Of a stretch of 64,000 nucleotides of DNA, positions 17,109 through 24,321 are shown in pieces. A program made the translations under genes and the position numbers. The notes beneath the pieces are model-generated. The model ran no database searches and had not been told where the DNA came from. It saw only the letters and a program-made list of their open reading frames with translations. The number at the start of each line of letters is the position of its first letter. Position 1 is the first letter of the stretch. This DNA comes from CAZSHG01 sp964606695 [NCBI: uncultured bacterium]. GTDB taxonomy: Bacteria > UBP14 > UBA6098. The stretch lies in assembly GCA_964606695.1 (NCBI GenBank), contig CAZSHG010000008.1, positions 1 through 64,000 of the forward strand. Direction: 5' to 3'.

Positions 17109-17382
17109 GTATCGAATATTTGAGACGGACGAGTTCATCAAACAATTCGAAGGCCTGCAGGAACAGGACAAGGAGCGAATCGGCCGCAAACTTCAGAATT
17201 ATGCCTATCCTCAACTTCGCGAGAACCCCTTTTATGGCCGAAACATCGCGAAACTGAAAGCCTTCGACCCGCCCCTCAGGCGTTATCGTATAGGCGATTT
17301 CCGCCTTTTTTACGCGATAGACGACGCCGAAAAAATCGTGTTCATGATAACCCTCGACCATCGCAAAGACGCCTACCGCTGA
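17101..17382 (+). CDS. RelE/ParE-superfamily toxin
   Basis: About 93 aa. The end reads R-R-Y-R-I-G-D-F-R-L-F-Y-A-I-D then I-T-L-D-H-R-K-D-A-Y, the classical RelE-like core with basic residues in the beta-sheet and a C-terminal H-R-x-x-x-Y. Most relatives with this ending are ribosome-dependent mRNA nucleases. The start is inferred as TTG 17101, which overlaps the antitoxin and follows CGGGGA; upstream codons in frame belong to the antitoxin gene in another phase. Confidence 0.85.
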   Translation: MSEYRIFETDEFIKQFEGLQEQDKERIGRKLQNYAYPQLRENPFYGRNIAKLKAFDPPLRRYRIGDFRLFYAIDDAEKIVFMITLDHRKDAYR

Positions 17383-17460
17383 GCCCCCCTTTTTCCCTTG
17401 CAAAACTCCGCTTAATCGGTAATTTGGGTTTCGCAGAAGATATTCGCCGTATAGGAGAAC

Positions 17461-18882
17461 ATGATGACGATAAAATTCAAAAATACCCTCGGCAATAAAA
17501 TTGTCGAATTCAAACCCCTCGACGATAAAAAAGTCGGGCTATACACCTGCGGGCCAACCGTTTACGATTACGCCCACATCGGCAATTATCGCACATACAT
17601 GTTCGAAGACCTCCTGCGCCGATGGCTCAAATACCGCGGCTACGACGTCACGCAGGTGATGAACCTCACAGATGTCGATGACAAGACCATCCGCGAAAGC
17701 AACAAGCTGGGCCTCTCCCTTGACGAATACACCGCGAAGTTCAAATCCGCCTTCTTCGAGGATTTGGACACCCTCGGAATCGAACGCGCGGAGGTTTACC
17801 CCTCGGCCACTCAGCATATCGACGCCATGGTCGAGCTGGTCAAACAACTGCTGGACAAGGGCTACGCCTATCGCGGCGCGGACGGTTCGATTTATTACAG
17901 CATCGCCAAATTCCCCGAATACGGCAAACTCTCCGGCAAACGCATCGATATGAACATCTCCGGCGCGCGGATTTCCTCCGACGAATACGAGAAGGATCAG
18001 GCCGCCGATTTCGCTCTGTGGAAAGCCTGGGACGAGGGCGACGGCGACGTTTACTGGGAGACCGAACTCGGCAAAGGTCGCCCCGGATGGCATATCGAAT
18101 GTTCCGCGATGAGTTCGGAATATCTCGGCACGACCTTCGACATCCACACCGGCGGCGAGGACAACATTTTCCCTCACCACGAAAACGAAATCGCCCAGTC
18201 GGAAGCCGCCAGCGGAGAGCCTTTCGTGCGGTATTGGCTTCACAGCGCGCACCTCATAGTCGAGGGCAAAAAGATGTCGAAATCCCTCGGCAATTTCTAC
18301 ACCCTCCGCCAACTGCTGGACAAGGGCTACGACCCCCTCACGATTCGCTACGTCCTGATTTCCACCCACTACCGCCAGCAACTCAATTTCACCTTCGACG
18401 GTCTCGACGGCGCGAAATCTTCCATCGACAGGCTTCGCGAGTTCGAGACCATGCTGGGCGCCCTTCCTAAGGACGAAAGTAATCCCATCGCCGCTGAACT
18501 TCTGCAGAAAGCCCGCGCGGGTTTCGAGGACTCCCTCGACGACGATCTCAACATCTCCGGCGCTCTGGGAGCGGTTTTCGAGCTGGTGCGCGAAATCAAC
18601 AAACTCCGCGACTCCGGCGAGCTGACATCCGCCGACGCCGAGCCTATCCTTGCCTTCCTCCGCGATTTCGACGCCGTAACAGGCCTTCTGCCGAAAATCG
18701 AAAGTTCCGCGATGCCGGTTGTTCTCGACGGCGAGGAAATCACCATCGACCGCGCCTTAGAACTCCGCGCCGAGGCTCGCACGAACAAAGACTGGCCCCG
18801 CGCCGACGCCATCCGCGACGCCATCGCCACAGCCGGCTACATAATCAAAGACACCCCCGACGGGACGACGTGGCGAATGTAG
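17461..18882 (+). CDS. cysS: Cysteinyl-tRNA synthetase
   Basis: Class I synthetase charging tRNA-Cys, 473 aa. The first zinc ligand is C30 in T-C-G-P-T-V, and the HIGH motif appears as H-I-G-N at 39-42. Other zinc ligands are C214 (H-I-E-C-S), H239 and E243 in F-P-H-H-E-N-E. KMSKS is at 271-275. The C-terminal helical DALR-type domain and anticodon region follow. The start is the first ATG with AGGAG upstream; a second ATG follows directly. A hairpin terminator lies about 30 nt after the stop. Confidence 0.97.
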   Translation: MMTIKFKNTLGNKIVEFKPLDDKKVGLYTCGPTVYDYAHIGNYRTYMFEDLLRRWLKYRGYDVTQVMNLTDVDDKTIRESNKLGLSLDEYTAKFKSAFFEDLDTLGIERAEVYPSATQHIDAMVELVKQLLDKGYAYRGADGSIYYSIAKFPEYGKLSGKRIDMNISGARISSDEYEKDQAADFALWKAWDEGDGDVYWETELGKGRPGWHIECSAMSSEYLGTTFDIHTGGEDNIFPHHENEIAQSEAASGEPFVRYWLHSAHLIVEGKKMSKSLGNFYTLRQLLDKGYDPLTIRYVLISTHYRQQLNFTFDGLDGAKSSIDRLREFETMLGALPKDESNPIAAELLQKARAGFEDSLDDDLNISGALGAVFELVREINKLRDSGELTSADAEPILAFLRDFDAVTGLLPKIESSAMPVVLDGEEITIDRALELRAEARTNKDWPRADAIRDAIATAGYIIKDTPDGTTWRM

Positions 18883-18908
18883 AATTAAGAATGTATAATG
18901 AATAATTG

Positions 18909-18937
18909 AAGAGGCGACCACGTGGTCGCCTTCTTTC
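18909..18937 (+). terminator. Terminator-like hairpin after cysS
   Basis: GGCGACCACGTGGTCGCC at 18913-18930 is a perfect 18-nt palindrome followed by TTCTTTC. It can end cysS transcription. Its core, GGCGACC/GGTCGCC, also recurs in the dispersed palindromes further on, so it may be a repeat recruited as terminator. Confidence 0.65.
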
Positions 18938-18977
18938 ATTGCCGACGCTTTCAACCGAGGGATGAGGGCAGAGCAAC

Positions 18978-19300
18978 CCCGTCATTGCGATAGAGGTCTG
19001 TCATTTCGAACCGAAGGGAGAAATCTCCTCAATCCTCGTTACAAAGCTCCAGCTGTGTAACGCCCCTGCTTCCGAAGCTCTGCTTCGAGTAACCCAATCG
19101 AAGCGAAGCTTCGAGCACAATCCCGTCGCACAGCTGGAGCTATGCGACGAGAAAAGAAAGCCCCTGAAACAGAAGCCTTGCTTCGATACGGACCCTGAGC
19201 TTTGCTTACAGCCCGTCTGGGTCGAAGGGTCTTTCTTTCCGAAGCGGAGCTTCTCGTGCAATCCCGATACATAGCCGAAGCTATACATCGAGAATTGATC
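18978..19300. repeat. Cluster of palindromic repeats with two 55-nt copies
   Basis: The cluster opens with GTCATTGCG and GTCATTTCGAACCGAAGGGA, starts typical of dispersed palindromic repeats in many bacterial genomes. Hairpin H0 is 19037-19062 (CGTTACA..TGTAACG around AGCTCCAGCT). Two 55-nt copies lie at 19099-19153 and 19240-19294, 41 of 55 positions equal by my count. Their hairpin arms differ with at least two compensated base pairs. The 823-nt gap 18883-19705 holds no gene that I can support. Confidence 0.75.
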
Positions 19301-19310
19301 TATTCCATTT

Positions 19311-19585
19311 TGCACAATTTTTGCGCAATTTCTCTAAGTCGTTATCGTCCTATGTTTTGGAAGACTTTTTTTGCGTTTTCAAGACATACAACCCGATTTT
19401 CAAGACATACATCGGCTTTTTCAAGACATACAACGTCATTTTCAAGACATGCAACGGCTTTTTCAAGGCCTACACCGATGTTTTCAAGACATGCAACGTC
19501 TTTTTCAAGGCCTACACCGTCTTTTTCAAGGCAAGCAATGCCATTTTCAAGCCCTACACCGATGTTTTCACGTCCATTTTTCATC
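19311..19585. repeat. Palindrome-led 21-nt tandem array B
   Basis: TGCACAATTTTTGCGCA (19311-19327) is a near-perfect inverted repeat. TAAGTCGTT is at 19335-19343 (+24). The array begins at 19355 (+44) and each unit starts with TTTT at 19355, 19376, 19397 and so on to 19544, always 21 nt apart, ten units, then a decayed unit from 19565. The common unit is TTTTCAAGACATACAACGnC with alternate units carrying CAAGGCCTACACC. Leader, offset and period match array A at 569-800. Confidence 0.85.
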
Positions 19586-19632
19586 ATTGATGGGCATTAT
19601 CGCCCGGTTTCGATTCTATTTTCAAACCGTAG

Positions 19633-19653
19633 GGGAAGGTCTGAGACCTTCCC
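19633..19653. repeat. Isolated 9-bp hairpin GGGAAGGTC-TGA-GACCTTCCC
   Basis: Perfect stem with a 3-nt loop, preceded by ACCGTAG. It sits between array B and the 3' end of the next minus-strand gene and resembles the dispersed palindromes at 18913 and around 21200 in layout, not in stem sequence. Confidence 0.6.
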
Positions 19654-19705
19654 GTTCACCATGCAAAGAACGCCCGAGTTTCAAACCGCTCCTACGGCCA
19701 AATTA

Positions 19706-20308
19706 TTATTTTGTATTCGTTAACATCATTTTTTGAAAAGCCATTTCTTTCTGATTCAATTTCTTCTTCTTTGTCAAGATGCCGGGTAGTTCAATCGTAG
19801 TATATTTCAAAGTCCCTTTTACGTTGCTGAGTTCAGGATTCCTTTTGATAGCCATACCTATAAGTATATCCTCTATCCATTCAATATGAACGTCATTTTT
19901 TGTCGATTTTGAAGGTTCCTCCTTCTTTTCAGATACGTTAACAACTAAATAAAGAACAGGCTTTCCCCTTTTAATTTTATCAAGGACATCTTCAAAGATT
20001 AATACTTTTCCCGGTTGGAAACATTCTTTTTTAAAACCGCTATCAGCTTTAGCTTCGTTCCTTCCTGTTTTTTCATTTGTTATTGTCCCACCTGCAACCT
20101 TCCCAACATACCATGGCAAGGTGCCCCTGCCATATCTTATTCCAAAAACATAGCACCCTTCGCCATATGACAAGCCTGCAAGGTCTCTTTCAACTTCGTT
20201 CCAGAATTCACTCAATGGTTCGTCAGATAAATCGATCTTTTCCTTGTTTTTACCGTCTTCTGTCTTCTTCCGAGGAATTTCATACGGCCCATAAATTTTG
20301 AATCTCAT
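19706..20308 (-). CDS. Unknown 200-aa protein, possible GIY-YIG fold
   Basis: I do not recognise the gene with certainty. A segment near residues 51-72 reads G-C-Y-V-F-G-I-R ... L-P-W-Y-V-G-K-V, which has the spacing of a GIY-YIG nuclease core (first tyrosine strand, then Y-V-G-K). Later, V-L-Y-L-V-V is a strand and I-E-W-I-E-D-I-L-I-G-M-A a helix with acidic residues that could hold the metal-binding glutamate. The C-terminal 30 residues are Lys-rich. It is AT-rich and follows the T9SS cargo gene by 10 nt on the same strand. Nuclease activity is only a possibility. Confidence 0.5.
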   Translation of the reverse strand: MRFKIYGPYEIPRKKTEDGKNKEKIDLSDEPLSEFWNEVERDLAGLSYGEGCYVFGIRYGRGTLPWYVGKVAGGTITNEKTGRNEAKADSGFKKECFQPGKVLIFEDVLDKIKRGKPVLYLVVNVSEKKEEPSKSTKNDVHIEWIEDILIGMAIKRNPELSNVKGTLKYTTIELPGILTKKKKLNQKEMAFQKMMLTNTK

Positions 20309-20318
20309 TTGATTCTCC

Positions 20319-20927
20319 TTACTTCAAGAGGATGAATTTTGTTTTTAATGGTTTGTTTGCACCGTTTATCGAAATAAAATAATTTCCTGAAGGCCATTCT
20401 TCCATATCGACATCAAGTGCGATTGACTTTTCATTTTCAGGATATGCCGTTGTTGAATAGATTCTCTTGCCGAGAATATTCGAGATTGCAATTTCGTATG
20501 ACGAATCGCTAAAACTTCCGCACAGGAGGAGATTATTATTGCTTAGAGAAACATCAACATTATGAGAAATTATTTCTTCCGTTTCTTCTCCGATCCTACT
20601 TCCTACGCTTATAGGAGTAACTGTAAAATCGTAAATTGGACCCCCGAAAACTGAAGAAGTTCCTGATGCCATATAGAAGTTACCAGTTAAATCAGTAAAA
20701 TAGAACCACTGGTCTGGCGTGCCCCTATAAAAAGGAAATGCTCTTTCTATATGCATACCGACGTTTGCGCATCTAACAAAATTTATAGAATACGGATAGC
20801 CCTCATTATAATACACATACCCTTCATCATCGATCAAATATGCTTCTGACATTAAACCTATTATATCTGCCGCTAATGCCAGGTGTGCTAAAACAGTGAT
20901 CAATAATAGCAGAACCGATTTTTTCAT
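20319..20927 (-). CDS. Small secreted protein with type IX-like C-terminal sorting domain
   Basis: 202 aa. Signal peptide about residues 1-19 (K-K-S-V-L-L-L-L-I-T-V-L-A-H-L-A-L-A-A). The central ~100 residues are aromatic-rich and not recognisable. The last ~75 residues form a sorting domain: a strand S-Y-E-I-A-I-S-N-I-L-G-K-R-I, then W-P-S-G-N-Y-F-I-S-I and a terminal K-T-K-F-I-L-L-K. Such domains direct export through the type IX system and are then cleaved. The gene is AT-rich like the one downstream. Confidence 0.75.
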   Translation of the reverse strand: MKKSVLLLLITVLAHLALAADIIGLMSEAYLIDDEGYVYYNEGYPYSINFVRCANVGMHIERAFPFYRGTPDQWFYFTDLTGNFYMASGTSSVFGGPIYDFTVTPISVGSRIGEETEEIISHNVDVSLSNNNLLLCGSFSDSSYEIAISNILGKRIYSTTAYPENEKSIALDVDMEEWPSGNYFISINGANKPLKTKFILLK

Positions 20928-20943
20928 TTTCTATCTCCTTGTT

Positions 20944-21480
20944 TGACGCTTCGCGTCGGTTTTCTTTCCCAAATCCCGCCTGCCTGCGGTATCTTTCCGC
21001 AGATGGAGGGTTTCGAGATTTTTGAAATTCCTGCTGTCATGGTAAAAGACAATATCTGTGTGAATTTTGGGAAAGTCAATAAAAAAGTGGCGGTGGGGGG
21101 GGGTTTTCGCGGGGCGCAGGAGATTGCTTCGTCCCTACAGGCCTTAAGGGCGGGCATTCGCCCTCCTCGCAATGACTGGGGAGTCGAAAGCGGGAGGGCA
21201 CAGAGGCACCTCCCCTACGGGGTCGCTCGCAATGACGGGGTAGGCGAAAGCGGGAGGGCACATGGGGTCGCCCTTACATATCGAGCAATTCTATTTCCCG
21301 AAGCGAATCCGTTGGCGCGACGCACGCGTGCGGAATCTTGTAGCATAACATCAATCGCACGTAGCGTGCGGCGTGCCAACGGATGAGCACGTCAATCTTG
21401 AGCATTGCCCGTCAAAGATCGAAATACAGCTCCATTTCGCGCGCTTTGCCCTACCCCCGAAGGGGGCGACGCCGGGGAAA
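20944..21480. repeat. Stack of dispersed palindromic repeats
   Basis: In order: GACGC-TTC-GCGTC (20945-20957); CTGCGG/CCGCAG (20984-21002). On the minus strand two GTCATTGCGAG-type repeats lie at about 21110-21240, the first ending in the matching GAAGCAATCTC part. A GGGCGACC-type repeat lies around 21260-21280. Finally comes a long imperfect hairpin whose arms CCGTTGGCGCGACGCACGC (from 21309) and its partner ending at 21382 enclose ~30 nt. The 610-nt gap 20928-21537 carries no convincing gene. Confidence 0.7.
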
Positions 21481-21537
21481 TCTGTTGATGAACATTATAT
21501 CTTGACCGAAACGCTTCCATCGGTATTTTATTAAGTT

Positions 21538-23094
21538 ATGTTTATCGATTCACACGCACATATCGATTTTCACCAGTTCGATAATGACCGCGAGGCCATG
21601 ATTTCGCGCGCGTGGACAAGCGGAGTCCACACGATTATCATCCCCGGCGTGGATAGAGACAGCAGTCTGCGAGGGTTGAATATCGCGGAAAAATATCCTC
21701 ATATATGGTTCGCAGTGGGATGGCATCCTCACGACTCCGATACGCTGGACATGAGCCTGCTCACGCGACTTGCGGGGCACCCGAAATGCGTGGGGGTAGG
21801 CGAGATCGGCCTGGATTATTATCGCGATTTATCGCCGCGGGATGTTCAGGAAAGGGTTTTCCGCGACCAGATCGAATACGCCCTAAGAAGAGATATGCCG
21901 GTGATAATACATATCCGAGACGCCTGGGAGGATGCACGGCGGGTTATCGGCGATTATCCTGATCTTCGCGGTGTATTCCATGCTTTCTCCGGCGACGATG
22001 ACGACCTTCGATGGGCGGTTGAACGTGGTTTCTTTATCGGGTTGGGCGGCCCGGTAACTTTCGACAATTTCAAAAAGGGGGACGTCGTTGCAAAAGTCCC
22101 GCCGGAAAGACTTCTCACCGAAACCGACTGTCCCTACCTTGCGCCGCAGAGCTATCGGGGCAAGCGCAACGAACCGGCATACATCCCGGAGATACTCGCC
22201 AAACTTGCGGAGTTCATCGGCGTTGCGAGTGACAATCTCCAATCGCGGGTCGAATCGAACTTGAAAGAGCTATTCGATATACCTCTGCCGAAATATTCGA
22301 GTCATCCCGAATTGGCGAAGAAATCCTTCTCGCAGAATTTCCTCGTTGATAAAAACGTCGCACGAAAAATCGTCGACACTACCGGCGAAGGCAAAGTCTG
22401 TGTGGAAATCGGCGCGGGCAACGGCGAACTGACACAATTCCTGAAGAATAATTTCGACCGAATTTACGCAATCGAACCGGATTGGGACAGGATCGAGACG
22501 CTTATACGCGAAGTTCCCTCAGCAGTGATAATTCCGAAAAAATCGCAGGACATCGATTTGCGCGGCATCGAAATTTATGAGGGATGTCCGATAAATATCG
22601 TCGGCAACCTGCCCTACGGCGAAACGTCGCCGATTCTGTTCGACCTTCTGGATTGCCGGAATTCGATTTCGAGTATGACCGTCACGGTTCAAAAGGAATT
22701 CGCCGAACGTCTTACGGCGAACCCCGGTTCCAGGGACTACGGTATTCCGTCCGTGCTCTTTTCCGCGCTTTTCACGATAATAGAAGAGTTCGATATTTCG
22801 CCGAGTTGTTTTAAGCCGTCGCCGGCGGTGAGTTCGACCTTGCTGACGCTTATCCCGCTGGAACAACCTTTCGTAGAAGACGATGAGTTCGACGCCTTCA
22901 AGACAGTTGTGAAAGCCGCCTTCGCCCACAGGCGCAAGACGATATCGAACTCGCTGGATATGGACTTGAAAAGCATCGATGCGAAAAAACTTCTGCAAAA
23001 GGCGAGCATCGATCCCGGCGCGCGTTCCGAACAAATTCCTATAGAGAGTTTCGTGCGGCTGGTCGAAGCCTATATCGAAATTGGGGTGGCATAG
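21538..23094 (+). CDS. Fused TatD-family nuclease and 16S rRNA dimethyladenosine transferase (KsgA/RsmA)
   Basis: 518 aa. Residues 1-258 are a complete TatD metal-dependent hydrolase: H6/H8 in D-S-H-A-H-I-D, G-E-I-G-L-D-Y-Y, H in V-I-I-H-I-R-D, F-H-A-F-S-G and T-E-T-D-C-P-Y. Residues 262-518 are a KsgA enzyme: K-S-F-S-Q-N-F-L, SAM motif E-I-G-A-G-N-G-E-L-T, catalytic N-L-P-Y and the C-terminal A-F-A-H-R-R-K-T. KsgA dimethylates two adjacent adenines near the 3' end of 16S rRNA. No stop or frameshift separates the halves. tatD and ksgA are often neighbours in bacteria, so the fusion is a natural joining. The TAG stop overlaps the GTG start of pgsB by one base. Confidence 0.93.
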   Translation: MFIDSHAHIDFHQFDNDREAMISRAWTSGVHTIIIPGVDRDSSLRGLNIAEKYPHIWFAVGWHPHDSDTLDMSLLTRLAGHPKCVGVGEIGLDYYRDLSPRDVQERVFRDQIEYALRRDMPVIIHIRDAWEDARRVIGDYPDLRGVFHAFSGDDDDLRWAVERGFFIGLGGPVTFDNFKKGDVVAKVPPERLLTETDCPYLAPQSYRGKRNEPAYIPEILAKLAEFIGVASDNLQSRVESNLKELFDIPLPKYSSHPELAKKSFSQNFLVDKNVARKIVDTTGEGKVCVEIGAGNGELTQFLKNNFDRIYAIEPDWDRIETLIREVPSAVIIPKKSQDIDLRGIEIYEGCPINIVGNLPYGETSPILFDLLDCRNSISSMTVTVQKEFAERLTANPGSRDYGIPSVLFSALFTIIEEFDISPSCFKPSPAVSSTLLTLIPLEQPFVEDDEFDAFKTVVKAAFAHRRKTISNSLDMDLKSIDAKKLLQKASIDPGARSEQIPIESFVRLVEAYIEIGVA

Positions 23095-24296
23095 TGGAAA
23101 TAATCATCGCCGCTCTCATACCGATTCTAATCGCGTGGTGGGTAATCGAATACCGACGCCACAAAATGAATATCGATAGGATCCCGCTCCGCGTCCACGT
23201 CAATGGCACGCGCGGGAAGTCGTCGGTAACGAGGCTCATAGCGGGGATGTTACGCGAGGCGGGTTATAAAACCGTCGCCAAAACCACCGGCACTCTACCG
23301 AGATTCGTTTTTCCGGACGGCACTGAGGAACCGATAGTCCGCCTCGGTCCGCCTAACATCAACGAGCAAATAGGCGTGATAAAGCGGGCGGCTAAGATGG
23401 GCGCGGACGCTATCGTCCTTGAATGTATGGCTCTCCAACCCGATTATCAGGAACTCTCCGAACAGAAAATAGTCAAGAGCACTATAGGCGTGATTACCAA
23501 CGCCCGTCCCGACCATCTGGACGTCATGGGCCCCACAGAATTGGACGTCGTGGACGCGCTTTCCGGAACCATTCCGCCGGGCGGGATATGTTTCACGTCC
23601 GAACATGAGAGATTCGACCGGCTCAAATCCAACGCGGATGAACTCGGCGCGGAAATCGTCCATGCCGACCCATCCATCGTAACTGAAGACGACATGACCG
23701 GCTTCGATTACATCGAACATAGAGATAACGTCGCTCTTGCGCTGGAAGTCGCCAAACACCTGGATATCCCCAGAGACGTCGCTCTGCGCGGCATGTATAA
23801 AGCGGAGCCGGATCTGGGGGCATTATTTGTCTATGAAATCGATTTTTTCGGCAAACGAGCTACATTCTACAATGGTTTCGCGGCCAATGACCCCGAATCG
23901 ACTTCCGCGCTGTGGGAGCTTCTGGGCCTGGAACCCGACCCGCGCAATCCGGTAATCGTTCTGGCGAATAACCGTGCGGACAGGTCCAGCCGCACCGTGC
24001 AATTGGCATCCATGCTGGTAAATCAGATTTCCGCAGACCATATCATCCTCGTGGGAACAAACACCAAACTGCTCTGGGAAGAACTGGGGCGGATGGGCAT
24101 GGACGAATCCATCGTGGAAGACATGGGCGGCGACGAGGTCGAGGACATTTTTGAAAAGTGTATGGAATTGACCCCGGGGCGGAGCCGAATAATCGGCATG
24201 GGAAATATAGGCGGCATAGGCCTGGATTTAGTGCATTATTTCGAGGCCCGGTCGATGCCCACAAGACACCACGACGATTCGGCGGATGGAGTGTGA
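23094..24296 (+). CDS. pgsB: Poly-gamma-glutamate synthase subunit PgsB/CapB
   Basis: Mur-ligase-like amide ligase that polymerises glutamate through the gamma carboxyl. An N-terminal membrane helix (about 2-19) is followed by the ATP-binding P-loop N-G-T-R-G-K-S-S-V-T at about 38-47. The family continues with E-C-M-A-L-Q-P and N-A-R-P-D-H-L-D-V-M-G. Length 400 aa is typical. Start GTG 23094 overlaps the previous stop. It is the first pgs gene; pgsC and pgsW follow after an inserted Fic gene. The polymer could be capsule or released; the sequence does not show which. Confidence 0.92.
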   Translation: MEIIIAALIPILIAWWVIEYRRHKMNIDRIPLRVHVNGTRGKSSVTRLIAGMLREAGYKTVAKTTGTLPRFVFPDGTEEPIVRLGPPNINEQIGVIKRAAKMGADAIVLECMALQPDYQELSEQKIVKSTIGVITNARPDHLDVMGPTELDVVDALSGTIPPGGICFTSEHERFDRLKSNADELGAEIVHADPSIVTEDDMTGFDYIEHRDNVALALEVAKHLDIPRDVALRGMYKAEPDLGALFVYEIDFFGKRATFYNGFAANDPESTSALWELLGLEPDPRNPVIVLANNRADRSSRTVQLASMLVNQISADHIILVGTNTKLLWEELGRMGMDESIVEDMGGDEVEDIFEKCMELTPGRSRIIGMGNIGGIGLDLVHYFEARSMPTRHHDDSADGV

Positions 24297-24321
24297 AGAT
24301 GAAAAACCTGAGGTTATTAAT

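Noticed and set aside
17539-18381. 280-aa minus-strand ORF inside cysS
   Set aside because: It is the complement of a highly conserved synthetase; its composition follows from GC-rich third positions.
19202-19723. Open frame of 173 aa through array B with F-S-R-H-x-x-x repeats
   Set aside because: All frames through a 21-nt array stay open and show 7-residue repeats; no binding site, and the leader palindrome is included. The minus frame with C-L-E-N/K heptads is rejected for the same reason, though its similarity to the G-x-E-K heptads of array A is noted.
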